Assembly: GCA_023266435.1 (NCBI GenBank)
Contig: JAHFQF010000015.1
Coordinates: forward strand, 1 to 19,790
Source of the DNA: Legionellales bacterium
Lineage (GTDB): Bacteria > Pseudomonadota > Gammaproteobacteria > Berkiellales > Berkiellaceae
Length of the DNA: 19,790 nucleotides
Direction of reading: 5' to 3'
Part shown: in pieces, positions 5,951 through 14,436 of the stretch
Layout: the number at the start of each line of letters is the position of its first letter
Position numbering within the stretch: position 1 is the stretch's first letter
The notes under the pieces: model-generated
The model's database searches: none
What the model saw: only the letters and a program-made list of their open reading frames with translations
Told to the model about the DNA's origin: nothing
Position numbers and translations under genes: made by a program

Positions 5951-8316
5951 TTTCCGCCACCCGGCTTGTTTTTATTGTTGTAAGTTTTACTTAAAGAATC
6001 CCCTTTTTGATTCCACTTCATATTGCCAGTATTGGCATGTTTATCAGCCCATTTACCCATTTTATGCAGTTTTTCACCGGCAGCAGAAACGCCTTTTTCT
6101 TGCATTTCACCCACTTGTTTGCTGCCTTGATCAAAGCCACTTTGTGTTTGTTGTAAGGCCTGGCTTTCACCGCCTTGGCCAGGGGATCCACCAATCCACC
6201 GAATGACTCTGTCTGGAATCACATGAATTAAGGAAAAGCTTTTATGTGCCATGCTGGTAATAAGCGCTGTATAAAGGACAATCAAAACCAAGGCTCCCAG
6301 CATCCCGAGCATACCAATTTGAGAGCCTACCGCTTCTCTAAAACCAAAGTTTAATAACTCAACACCCGTAATGAGTAACTTACTACCCGCCACAAAGCCT
6401 ATGATCATTAAAGCAGGGCGCATAAAGATATTGGTGATCATGAGTATGGAGTGGCTAGCACGACCCAGGTGATCATTGGAGGGAGCTACCAAGCCTAACG
6501 CAATCAAGGGTGCTGCCACCATGGTTTCTAGAACCATTAAAAACCAAGTCAAAGAAGCCAAGGTAAAAACCAAGTAGGGCATCATGGGAATATACAGCCC
6601 CAAAGTCATGGCTGCACCCCAAAGTAGTGCGCAGATAAAAGCAATGATGGGCATGATAAAACTGACAACGTCTGAAGCTGCCCAACCTGTACCAATTAAA
6701 CCAGGGTAGGGTGCAGACCAACCAGCAATGACAAGTGCTAGCATGGCAAATAAGGCAGAGAAAAATAAAATTTCTACTGTTAGAGCCATGTCAGAGCCCA
6801 CTTTTTGCATAGAAATGATGGGATCTTCATCATTACCAGAGAGGTATTCCGTAAAAGCCAACGCGGCTTGCACCATGATATTGCTACCGCTACTCATGGC
6901 ATTACCAGCTGTTCCGCCACCGGTATTCGCGCTACTTAAGTTTAAGTCATTGGCATCATCGCTGTCTGCTGAGTACTTAATGATGGTGTTATAGTTTTTA
7001 TTGATATCATCTAACCAGCTTGATGGTGGGGAACCAATGATGCTCGTGGTTGTAGGGGGGAATTTGAAAAGTAGGCCAGTGCGTGAGTCCCCTTGGGTGA
7101 GTTTAAAATAATAACTGCCAGCAAAAATCCAACCATCCAGCATGGCATTGTTAATCATTTTCTGTTTGTCAGGGTTGGCGGGTGGTAAGCTTGCCATGGC
7201 TGCCTGCATGGAGTTAGCATAAATAGAGATGGCCCGATTGATGGTATTGTTTAATTCGGATTCTAACGTTAATTTATCCTTGGTTCTCATGCTAATCAGT
7301 ACTTGAGACTCTAAGTATTGATACATAGAGCGCAGTGCTAATAGTTTGACTTGACGCACCATTTTTGCTTGTTGTTTTTTGACCGCTGCATCTTCACTGG
7401 TATCGTCGTCTGGTGGCTCGCCTAGGCTAGGAATCGTAATGCTGCCGCAAAATTTTGGTAGATAATCGCGGTCAACAGAATCCACGGAACCATCTCGCGA
7501 ACCAAAATCAAAACCCGAGTCAGTGGGGATCATGTCAATCCTCAAGCCTTCAAATTTGCTTTGATCTGGATTAGAGGAGTCATTAATGGTTTCTTTACAG
7601 ACAACGTGTCTTAAAGCAGCTTTCGCGACATCTCGCATACCAGGGGCTTTGAATGCGGAGGTGCCAGTGGATTGATTAATCGAACCATTACGCAAATTAT
7701 ATTGCAATACAACGTCCCAAATAGCATTACCGGCACCAATGCCTTGTACAATGATCCACATCACCAGCACTTGCACTAAGGAATAACCTTGGACGGATGG
7801 CATGAGGATCCCAACACCCATGGCCGAGCGGATTGGAATCCAGATAGAAGACCATTTTTTACCCATGACTTCCCCTTCCTGGGAAGTATTGATAGTAGAC
7901 ACAATGGTCGTATAAATCAGGATAATTGTACCGATGGTTAACACAACGATATTATAAATGCGAAACAAAGCCCCCAGCAGGCCATTTGCACCCTCTACAT
8001 GTCGGCTCTGACCTTGCAGTACTTCGCCTACATCGCCAAAAATACGCTCTAAGTAATAGAAAGATTTGTCCTCAGCAGTGATGCAATTCATGAAAGAGAA
8101 ACCCTTTTCAGCATCATTGGCGCAACTTTTAACGCTACTTAAATAAGTCTCCGTTTTTTTTTCATTTTTTTTGGCGGCAGCCTCAGCCTCTGCAAAAGGA
8201 TCTGACGCCGGGGCATCTACTGCGTGTACTAAAACTGGGAAAAAAGTAACCCAGGTTAGCAAGCTGAGCGCAAGCAACCAGAGAATATTTTTTTTAGTCA
8301 TTACAGTGTTGCCCAT
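5947..8316 (-). CDS. dotA: DotA/TraY-family protein, second tandem copy
   Basis: A 789-residue relative of the flanking genes. It has an N-terminal signal segment (about 10-31), a paired-Cys segment (C65, C78), FGDVGEVLQG (93-102), two membrane segments (about 119-145 and 160-195), GSINQS, a periplasmic domain containing AGSYYFKL, then a block of membrane segments ending in IPDRVIRWIGG and a tail of about 75 polar residues. It resembles the third copy more than the first: both have the cysteine pair, GSINQS and the NAMS(S/G)GS motif. The start at 8316 overlaps the stop of the preceding dotA by one base (TAATG). An in-frame ATG five codons later (residue 6) is an alternative. Role by family: inner-membrane component of the type IVB apparatus. 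The length is shorter than Legionella DotA (about 1048 residues). Confidence 0.9.
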   Translation of the reverse strand: MGNTVMTKKNILWLLALSLLTWVTFFPVLVHAVDAPASDPFAEAEAAAKKNEKKTETYLSSVKSCANDAEKGFSFMNCITAEDKSFYYLERIFGDVGEVLQGQSRHVEGANGLLGALFRIYNIVVLTIGTIILIYTTIVSTINTSQEGEVMGKKWSSIWIPIRSAMGVGILMPSVQGYSLVQVLVMWIIVQGIGAGNAIWDVVLQYNLRNGSINQSTGTSAFKAPGMRDVAKAALRHVVCKETINDSSNPDQSKFEGLRIDMIPTDSGFDFGSRDGSVDSVDRDYLPKFCGSITIPSLGEPPDDDTSEDAAVKKQQAKMVRQVKLLALRSMYQYLESQVLISMRTKDKLTLESELNNTINRAISIYANSMQAAMASLPPANPDKQKMINNAMLDGWIFAGSYYFKLTQGDSRTGLLFKFPPTTTSIIGSPPSSWLDDINKNYNTIIKYSADSDDANDLNLSSANTGGGTAGNAMSSGSNIMVQAALAFTEYLSGNDEDPIISMQKVGSDMALTVEILFFSALFAMLALVIAGWSAPYPGLIGTGWAASDVVSFIMPIIAFICALLWGAAMTLGLYIPMMPYLVFTLASLTWFLMVLETMVAAPLIALGLVAPSNDHLGRASHSILMITNIFMRPALMIIGFVAGSKLLITGVELLNFGFREAVGSQIGMLGMLGALVLIVLYTALITSMAHKSFSLIHVIPDRVIRWIGGSPGQGGESQALQQTQSGFDQGSKQVGEMQEKGVSAAGEKLHKMGKWADKHANTGNMKWNQKGDSLSKTYNNKNKPGGGK

Positions 8317-10439
8317 TATTTACCTTTTTTGGCTGTTGCTTTCTTCTCTTGCCCTTTTTTAGAGGAGCTCATCACATTACCGCCCCACTCAGCAGCACCT
8401 TGACCCATTTGTTGACCAACTTGCCCACCTTTATCGGCGCCATCCTTCGCTTTTCTCACTGCATCAGCAGCTTCACTGCTTTCAGCTTGACCACCGATCC
8501 AGGTGATGACTTTATCCGGAATGGTATAAATGGCAGAGAAGCATTTTTCGGCAAGCGTTAAAATGAAGACAACGTATAAAACCACTAAGGCCACGGTACT
8601 GAAAATGGTCATCCCGGAGAGCGTGGCTTCCACTGTACCCCTAAAGCCAAAATTCATGATTTGAATACCGACATCAAAGAGTTTCATGGCAACGACATAA
8701 CCAATCACAATTAAACTGGGGCGTAAAGCTAAATTTAATAGTAGCACCATGGCGTGGCCAGCATGGCTCAACTCATCTTCAGAGGGAGTCGTGAGACCCA
8801 GTGCGATGAGTGGTGCTGCGACCATGGCCTCAATGACCGCAATCATCCAACCAATGACGGTAAAGGTATAAATAATAAAAGGCACTAAAGGCAGGTAGAT
8901 CGCAAGCGTGACCCCCCCGGCCCATAAAGTGGCCAAGATAAAGGCCACGATCGGTAAAGTGATTTGCATGATATCGTAGACCATGCGCCCCGAGCCTTGA
9001 AAACAGACGCCAAAGTTCATCACCGCGGCAAGGATAGCAGCAGTGGCTAAAATCACGCCTAATAAAATTTCAACAGTTAATAAAATTTCGCTGCCTATGC
9101 GCGCCATGGACTGGATAGGCGAGTCTCCTCGCGCATTGGTTAAGTAGTCAATGAAAGCCAACCCAACTTCTTTGACCTTACCAAAAGATTGATCCCAACC
9201 TTGGCGCGCTGAGCCGTGTACGTTACTAGGGCCGAGACCAATTTGTGTACGTTGCGGTGGTTTCGCTAAATTTTCAGCAGCAACTGCTTGGTTAATGAAG
9301 CGTTTGGTACGAGTGTGAATACGCTCTGTGAGTTGTTTTCTGTCATCTGCACTCAATTGTGGGATAGATTCTAATTCAAATGAACCCGAGTAAGTTGGAT
9401 TGATTTTTCCTAAATTGTTATTCAAATCTTTGGATACTAACTTAAAATAATAGTTGCCTGCGACCACCCACCCATCGTCGCGAGATTTTTGAGTAGGGGA
9501 GGCTTGACCCAGATGCTGAAGCTCAGCGATGAGGGACTTATAGAGCATCATGCCTGCAAAAAAGTTATTTGAAATTCCCCAGGTGGCTGGAGAATCATGA
9601 ATGGCTCTGTAAGCGTCTGCTTCTAGTAAGGTGGCTACTTGAACCAAGGCGGTGGTTTGCATATGGCCCACGGCCACTGGATCAGCAATAGCCATGGCGT
9701 ATTTGGTAGCGATGGTTGAGAAGTCTCGAACACGAAATTCTCCACACACGGGTTTACGTGTACCCACGTCACCAATGACAAAAGAATGATCAGTGACCCA
9801 TATATCGATTTGTGGGCCCTCCATGAATTGATTCACGGCTTCTTTACAGACCATGCCTTCAAAGACGTGCTTAATTAAATCGCCCACCCCTGGTTTTCTA
9901 AGTTCTTCTTCTAAGCTAGGTTGAGAGCTGGTCACACCGATACCAGCATCATAGAAGTCCAGCACAGTGTTCCATAGCTGATTGGCTGCTCCAATCCCAT
10001 TTAAAATCACCCACATCACAAATACTTGGATATGGTTATAGCCGGTGTCTGTTGGGAGCAATAACAAGGTGCCTGACAATGCACGTAATGGCACCCAAAT
10101 GGAAGACCATTTTTTCCCCATCACCTCGCCTTGCACGGCGGTATTAATGAGAGAGATAGCTGAGGTCCAAGCAATGATGACCAATGCAAAAATGATGAAA
10201 ACTGCGCTGAGTATTGTAAAGATTTCTTTGAATAAGAAATTTGTGCCATACAGAGGCAACTCACCGACTGGGCCAAAAATTCTTCCTAAATAATCTAATG
10301 ATTTGTCCGTTAAGGCCACATCAAAGAGGCCAGCGCCTATGGCTGCAGTAGAGCCAGGTTTGTCATCTGGAGAGGCTTCGGCAGCCAGTGCCAAAGTCGG
10401 TAACCACAGTAAAAATAGGGCAAAGAGTCGCCTCATCAT
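8316..10439 (-). CDS. dotA: DotA/TraY-family protein, first tandem copy
   Basis: A 707-residue protein, the shortest and most divergent of the three. It has a signal peptide (about residues 1-19, ending LALAA), FGPVGELPLYG in place of FGDVG, membrane segments at about 65-95 and 108-145, a periplasmic region with NYYFKL, then a membrane block ending in IPDKVITWIGG and a tail of about 60 Lys/Gly-rich residues. The cysteine pair before the FGxVG motif, present in the other two, is absent. It directly follows icmV, the normal place of dotA in Legionella. An AGGTGA overlapping the icmV stop serves as ribosome binding site, and the gap between the genes is three bases. Family membership is secure; its division of labour with the other two copies is unknown. 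Confidence 0.9.
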   Translation of the reverse strand: MMRRLFALFLLWLPTLALAAEASPDDKPGSTAAIGAGLFDVALTDKSLDYLGRIFGPVGELPLYGTNFLFKEIFTILSAVFIIFALVIIAWTSAISLINTAVQGEVMGKKWSSIWVPLRALSGTLLLLPTDTGYNHIQVFVMWVILNGIGAANQLWNTVLDFYDAGIGVTSSQPSLEEELRKPGVGDLIKHVFEGMVCKEAVNQFMEGPQIDIWVTDHSFVIGDVGTRKPVCGEFRVRDFSTIATKYAMAIADPVAVGHMQTTALVQVATLLEADAYRAIHDSPATWGISNNFFAGMMLYKSLIAELQHLGQASPTQKSRDDGWVVAGNYYFKLVSKDLNNNLGKINPTYSGSFELESIPQLSADDRKQLTERIHTRTKRFINQAVAAENLAKPPQRTQIGLGPSNVHGSARQGWDQSFGKVKEVGLAFIDYLTNARGDSPIQSMARIGSEILLTVEILLGVILATAAILAAVMNFGVCFQGSGRMVYDIMQITLPIVAFILATLWAGGVTLAIYLPLVPFIIYTFTVIGWMIAVIEAMVAAPLIALGLTTPSEDELSHAGHAMVLLLNLALRPSLIVIGYVVAMKLFDVGIQIMNFGFRGTVEATLSGMTIFSTVALVVLYVVFILTLAEKCFSAIYTIPDKVITWIGGQAESSEAADAVRKAKDGADKGGQVGQQMGQGAAEWGGNVMSSSKKGQEKKATAKKGK

Positions 10440-10442
10440 GGA

Positions 10443-10892
10443 TTAGTCACCTGATACTTTGGAGGCCCACCACTCCTGGACAGTGCATCCTAATTTGCGA
10501 TGTTTTAATTGAAACAGCCAAAAATGAAAATGGAATGCTTGGCTAAGACAATACAACATCAACATAAAGCAAATTAAAAATCCCCAAACTTGTTTATGAA
10601 AGGCCACGCGTAATGCGTAAACCAATAAGCTGGCAGTCATTATCATGTAAAAATAAAACAACATCGTAAATTCTTTTTTGCGCTGAAGCAAATCTTCATC
10701 CTTTAATTGCAAACGTATTAAGGATTCCTCGAATGTTTCGTGATGGGTCGCTTTGGTGGGTTTAAACAGCCTAGTAGCAAAGTGAAAAGTTGACTGAAAG
10801 GAGCCTTTAAGATATTGATAGCCGATCCATCTGTCTACTCGGACATCAACGAGATGGCGTCCCACCTTACCGACTGCTGAAAAAAACCCCAT
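10443..10892 (-). CDS. icmV: IcmV, Dot/Icm inner-membrane protein
   Basis: A 149-residue protein matching IcmV in size, in two adjacent membrane segments (about 74-95 and 101-122) and in the conserved C-terminal run HFHFWLFQLKHRKLGCT followed by EWW. IcmV is an inner-membrane component of the type IVB system and is encoded next to dotA in Legionella and Coxiella, as here. The start at 10892 is chosen because GGAG lies five bases upstream; the longer frame to 10919 would add nine residues with no ribosome binding site. It is the first gene of the minus-strand operon icmV-dotA-dotA-dotA and is transcribed away from icmW. Confidence 0.85.
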   Translation of the reverse strand: MGFFSAVGKVGRHLVDVRVDRWIGYQYLKGSFQSTFHFATRLFKPTKATHHETFEESLIRLQLKDEDLLQRKKEFTMLFYFYMIMTASLLVYALRVAFHKQVWGFLICFMLMLYCLSQAFHFHFWLFQLKHRKLGCTVQEWWASKVSGD

Positions 10893-11053
10893 AATCACTC
10901 CAATTTGCTGGCGCAACAAAAAATTCTAACGTGAACTTCTTATTGATATAATACGTGATAAAATATCTAAAGAGTATAAAGTTTGCCATACTAAAGGTAT
11001 AGGTCTAAACAACCAGTTTTACAATGATAGGCTTTCCATAGAGGAAATATATT
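10893..11053. promoter_or_regulatory. Divergent icmV/icmW promoter region with a spaced direct repeat
   Basis: This is a 161-base AT-rich gap between the two Dot/Icm operons. CTAAAGAGTATA (10967-10978) and CTAAAGGTATA (10991-11001) form an imperfect direct repeat offset by 24 bases. TACAAT (11020-11025) is a reasonable -10 for icmW without a good -35, and on the minus strand TATACT and TATATC sequences are candidate -10s for icmV. Dot/Icm genes are controlled by response regulators such as PmrA and CpxR in relatives, but I do not see a box I can assign to either with confidence. Confidence 0.5.
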
Positions 11054-11512
11054 ATGCCAGATTTTACAACAGAAAGCGTCCATGCATTTTGGCATCATTA
11101 TGATAAGCGAACCTTGTATCGCATTGTGACCTCGATGGAGCGATTAGAAGAATGGACTTGCGATCGCGATCCAGAGGTCGATGCGGCATTGATCGAGCTA
11201 GGTCAGGCTTTGGATAATGCAAAAAACTTCGATGTGGATGATGAGGGTATGATAATTCGCATTTTAGTGAATAGTCATTCAGCCCGTTCCTTGCGTTTAA
11301 TGCAATTTCTAGATACCTTAAAACCCGGCACTGCATCAAAATTGTTGATGTATGCAGAAGAACAAACCAAAGATCAACATAATAAAAATCCATACTGTGA
11401 TTTGTTTTTAAAGCGTAACCTGGTTTTTGAGAGAATGCAGTTATTGGCACGGGTGTTTGCCCCGGAGCGGGTTAATTTAGTCTTAAAGGCCTTGGAGTCT
11501 GCACATGAATAG
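11054..11512 (+). CDS. icmW: IcmW, Dot/Icm adaptor/coupling-complex protein
   Basis: A 152-residue acidic cytoplasmic protein; Legionella IcmW is about 151 residues. Recognisable conserved parts are the N-terminal MPDF..E....FW..Y, the RIVTSMERLEEWT segment (about 24-36), SLRLMQFLDTLKPGTAS, and the C-terminal LKRNLVFERMQLLARVF followed by LVLKALE. IcmW pairs with IcmS as an adaptor that loads effectors onto the DotL coupling complex in Legionella. GAGGAAAT precedes the ATG. The gene begins the plus-strand operon, divergent from icmV as in Legionella, and its end overlaps the next gene by eight bases. Confidence 0.9.
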   Translation: MPDFTTESVHAFWHHYDKRTLYRIVTSMERLEEWTCDRDPEVDAALIELGQALDNAKNFDVDDEGMIIRILVNSHSARSLRLMQFLDTLKPGTASKLLMYAEEQTKDQHNKNPYCDLFLKRNLVFERMQLLARVFAPERVNLVLKALESAHE

Positions 11513-11882
11513 CACTAGGTCGGTTATTTTATTACTGTTAGGTGGCGGCTTGTACATGGCCCCGAGCTTGGCGACAGATCCTTCTCCGGCCTATGTGCTA
11601 TTGCAAAAAAATGTAGCCGCTAATATTGCGACGGGTACCTATATCCCAACGCCCACGGTAGACTGGTCAGATACGTGCGATGGTGACAGTGCAACGTGCT
11701 CACAGCCTACCACTGCTTTTAATACCTTTAAATCCAGTACGGCAGATGAGGCTGCATCTAAAGCAGAGCCAAAAAATTGGGATGATCCCTATGAATCAAA
11801 AGAATTTGGTCAAAATCCAGCATTAGAAAAACCATCGAGTGAGTATGAAAAAGATTACAAATGGTGGTATGAATCAAAATAG
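11505..11882 (+). CDS. Small exported protein between icmW and icmX-like gene
   Basis: A 125-residue protein with a signal peptide (hydrophobic core at about 7-20, cleavage near SLAT). The mature part is Ser/Thr/Asp-rich, with two cysteines (about 57 and 64), and ends in a Tyr/Trp/Lys-rich stretch. I know of no family. GGAG seven bases before the ATG lies inside icmW, so translation is probably coupled. The 23-base motif at 11790-11812 (encoding YESKEFG) recurs at 11868-11890, where the Glu codon position is TAG, the stop of this gene. It may be a shortened remnant or a small periplasmic accessory protein of the secretion system. Confidence 0.7.
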   Translation: MNSTRSVILLLLGGGLYMAPSLATDPSPAYVLLQKNVAANIATGTYIPTPTVDWSDTCDGDSATCSQPTTAFNTFKSSTADEAASKAEPKNWDDPYESKEFGQNPALEKPSSEYEKDYKWWYESK

Positions 11883-11930
11883 TTTGGTCAGTCAGGTATT
11901 GGTTACCTGAAAACTTAAAGGGGTTTTTGG

Positions 11931-12932
11931 ATGAAAAAAATAGGCTACTGTTTGACAGGATATCTGTTAATGAAAGCCACTTTAGTGTTTGGGGTGGGTG
12001 TTGAAAAAACAGATGATGTGTTGCGTCGGGATGCGACACAAGCATTGATCAATTATCAGGCTCGTCTCGCAGAAGCAGAAAGAAGACATAACCTCATGAT
12101 TCCTCCTGGTACTGATGATGCAATTAAAACAGGGGAGTATATGTCATTGATGGAGCCCAAAGTTGAAAACATTGGGATAGAGTACATTGATGACGAGTTT
12201 TATGAGGCCCTCTTTAAACCACGCAGTAAAAAAGACTATTTTGACGGGTATTATAAGCATCTCTTGAAGCGCGACAAACCCGATGTGAATGTTTTGCGCT
12301 TTTTAAAAACACGACAAATCGAAATCAAAGATGCAGGATTTCAAGCGCAATTAATTCGTAACATTGTGCAGCCTTTTACAAACGACTCGGATGTTATGTC
12401 AGAAGCGTTACGGGACAAGTTAACGTCTTTACAGCTGGCGAAAGATGCTAAAAATACAACGCCGTATAAAAAAGAAGATTTTGAAAAATCCAATGGCAAT
12501 GGATTAACCGCAGATGAAAAAAATGAGCTAATCAGTTTTGTGGTATCACAAACTAGCTATTCTGCCGCGTATGCAAGCTTGTATGAGTTGTTGTCTAAAC
12601 GGGTTGTGAACCCAAGCGCTGTTCAGCTGACTGGTCAGCATAAGTCCCTGTTAGAGGCAATGCACGTAGAAAGTACTCGACGTGTTCAGTCTCCTGAGTG
12701 GTACACAGAGATTTCTGTGATGCCTCGTGATAGTTTGCTGCGAGAGATAGCACACATCGGGGCCTTCCAATTGTGGCTACAATATCAACAATATCGTCAG
12801 CAAGAATTAGAGCAGTTCATGATGGCCTCGCTCATGTCACAAATACAACGTGTGACGAGTAGCATGGATTCTTATGTAGAATCTTCTCGTGCAACCGCGA
12901 AAACAGACAGTATTGCGGATAACCCTGCCTAA
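11931..12932 (+). CDS. icmX: IcmX-like exported protein
   Basis: A 333-residue protein with an N-terminal signal segment (about 1-21) and a mainly helical, charged mature part. Position directly downstream of icmW, size near that of Coxiella IcmX, the signal peptide and the C-terminal helical region (about 275-315, rich in Gln, with the run LWLQYQQYRQQELEQFMMAS) all fit IcmX, a periplasmic protein needed for Dot/Icm function. The assignment leans on synteny more than on clear motifs; an unrelated periplasmic protein is possible. GGGG lies nine bases before the ATG. The stop codon sits in the loop of a 10-base-pair hairpin that also contains the start of the next gene. Confidence 0.6.
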   Translation: MKKIGYCLTGYLLMKATLVFGVGVEKTDDVLRRDATQALINYQARLAEAERRHNLMIPPGTDDAIKTGEYMSLMEPKVENIGIEYIDDEFYEALFKPRSKKDYFDGYYKHLLKRDKPDVNVLRFLKTRQIEIKDAGFQAQLIRNIVQPFTNDSDVMSEALRDKLTSLQLAKDAKNTTPYKKEDFEKSNGNGLTADEKNELISFVVSQTSYSAAYASLYELLSKRVVNPSAVQLTGQHKSLLEAMHVESTRRVQSPEWYTEISVMPRDSLLREIAHIGAFQLWLQYQQYRQQELEQFMMASLMSQIQRVTSSMDSYVESSRATAKTDSIADNPA

Positions 12933-12946
12933 TCATGGCAGGGTTA
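12920..12946 (+). promoter_or_regulatory. Hairpin centred on a stop/start junction
   Basis: TAACCCTGCC (12920-12929) and GGCAGGGTTA (12937-12946) form a perfect 10-base-pair stem with the 7-base loop TAATCAT. The loop holds the complete stop codon of the icmX-like gene and the first two bases of the next ATG. No T-tract follows, so it is not an intrinsic terminator. No ribosome binding site is visible for the downstream gene, which fits translation coupled to ribosomes that unfold the stem. Confidence 0.6.
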
Positions 12947-14422
12947 ACGAGTCGCAGACCTAAAATTTCAAAAGTCGCCCAAGTATTGGCTCTGGTGATT
13001 GCGATTTCCTCAAGTATTTGTAGCTACTTATTACCGAAACATGTCACAACGCTGCCCCCGCACTTTTGGTTGATTGTGGGGGGCGTCTTGTTGTTGCTCC
13101 TGCTCTCTCTGATGACAGTTATCTCCAAAGATCAGATCTCTCCCTCTGTCTCCAAAGCGATCGAAAACAGATCTCTTACAAAACCTGCCGTAACGAGTGA
13201 AGTGCATAGAAAAAACTATCAATGGGGTCTCACGGTGTGCTTGGTACCGGTTTTATTACATAGCCTGCTTTATGGGATCGCATCATTTCACTTTCCAGCC
13301 TTGGCCACTAAGATTGTCACTCCTGCGGGAGCAAGCATGAGCGCAGTCACAGTGTATTGGTTGTTGATTGCCTTTTGTGTAGGGATTGTACGGTTTTTTC
13401 AACAACGCTATCCGCAGTATTTTTTATATGAGGCCTGTTTAGTGCCGCTCAGCAAAGGTGTCTGGCGTCTGCGCATGTTAGACTACGGATTGTATGTGCT
13501 GCTCATGTCACAAGTAATATTTTATGCACTCTGTATTTCGAGTGTTTTCCTATTTATTTTACGAGTCTTGCAGCGTGAAAATCTTGCCGTCATGAATTTA
13601 GATGCGTGGTATTTTTCAATCTTATTAGTAGGCATATGCGTTTTGGGTGCTAGAAAAATACCGTGGCGTAAAGTCTTGCAATATAGCATGCGTTGGCGTT
13701 GGGGGCTCTTGCATTGGTTGGTATTATTTGGCATGACGGTGATTACTTTATTGGGATTACCCATTGCGTTTTCTGAATGGTTATCAGCCAAAGGATTCTA
13801 TACTGAGCTACATCACTATTATCTGGCAAATGGCTTGTTTACTTTAAAAGAAAATATTGGTCTTACTTCCGAAAGAGGATGGTATTTGGCAGGCTCTCTT
13901 TGGGTGATTGCTTTGCCGTGGGTGATGAGTCTGTATTGTCGCTTTGCAGGTAATCGGCCATGTTGGTGGGTTGCCCTGTCAATGAGTGTGCCTGCACTCA
14001 TTGTAGAGCAAGTTGGGTTTAGGCATCTGGAGTGGTTAATTTCTCAGGTATTTAGCTTGAAAATGGCTTGCATCACTTGCCTTTTACTCTTAATTTATAT
14101 AGCATTGGTATTTAGAAAGCAAACAAATAATCATCGGTTTATAGGAGGCTGGTTGGCTGCATATCCAGCTGTCCTTTCTGTAAAACCAAGAAGCGCTAGA
14201 GATGGATTGGGGCGGTTATTACGCACGTCTTTGATGCTTTTTTTATTGAGCGCAGCCGGATTATGGCCTGTAATACAATTACAAATCTCATTATATGCAT
14301 TTGGAGTGCTATTTGTATGGAGTGTTATTACGCTCTCCTATGTGAAGCAACAAATTTTTACTGTATTAAGAATGGGATTGAGACAAAATCTTAATCCACC
14401 GCAGATTTCAGTTTTGAATTAA
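12935..14422 (+). CDS. Polytopic membrane protein resembling BCCT transporters
   Basis: A 495-residue protein with roughly 12 hydrophobic segments (first at about 13-33 and 43-63, last at about 430-470) and no signal peptide. Two stretches look like a diverged betaine/carnitine/choline transporter (BCCT). Around 138-200 there is the pattern of a membrane helix, YW..IAFCVGIVRFF, then a Pro-Leu turn and two more helices. Around 320-340, LWVIALPWVMSLYCR parallels the family's WW.(S/A)W.PFVG.F.AR signature. Several of the aromatic substrate residues are replaced, so transport of the usual substrates is doubtful. The gene starts two bases after the icmX-like stop, so it belongs to the operon. The reading is by eye; an unrelated polytopic protein is the alternative. 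Confidence 0.6.
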   Translation: MAGLTSRRPKISKVAQVLALVIAISSSICSYLLPKHVTTLPPHFWLIVGGVLLLLLLSLMTVISKDQISPSVSKAIENRSLTKPAVTSEVHRKNYQWGLTVCLVPVLLHSLLYGIASFHFPALATKIVTPAGASMSAVTVYWLLIAFCVGIVRFFQQRYPQYFLYEACLVPLSKGVWRLRMLDYGLYVLLMSQVIFYALCISSVFLFILRVLQRENLAVMNLDAWYFSILLVGICVLGARKIPWRKVLQYSMRWRWGLLHWLVLFGMTVITLLGLPIAFSEWLSAKGFYTELHHYYLANGLFTLKENIGLTSERGWYLAGSLWVIALPWVMSLYCRFAGNRPCWWVALSMSVPALIVEQVGFRHLEWLISQVFSLKMACITCLLLLIYIALVFRKQTNNHRFIGGWLAAYPAVLSVKPRSARDGLGRLLRTSLMLFLLSAAGLWPVIQLQISLYAFGVLFVWSVITLSYVKQQIFTVLRMGLRQNLNPPQISVLN

Positions 14423-14436
14423 AGAGGGAGCAGGAC

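Noticed and set aside
10893..11053. PmrA or CpxR binding box
   Set aside because: AT-rich half-sites can be picked out, but none with the spacing and wording needed to assign either regulator.
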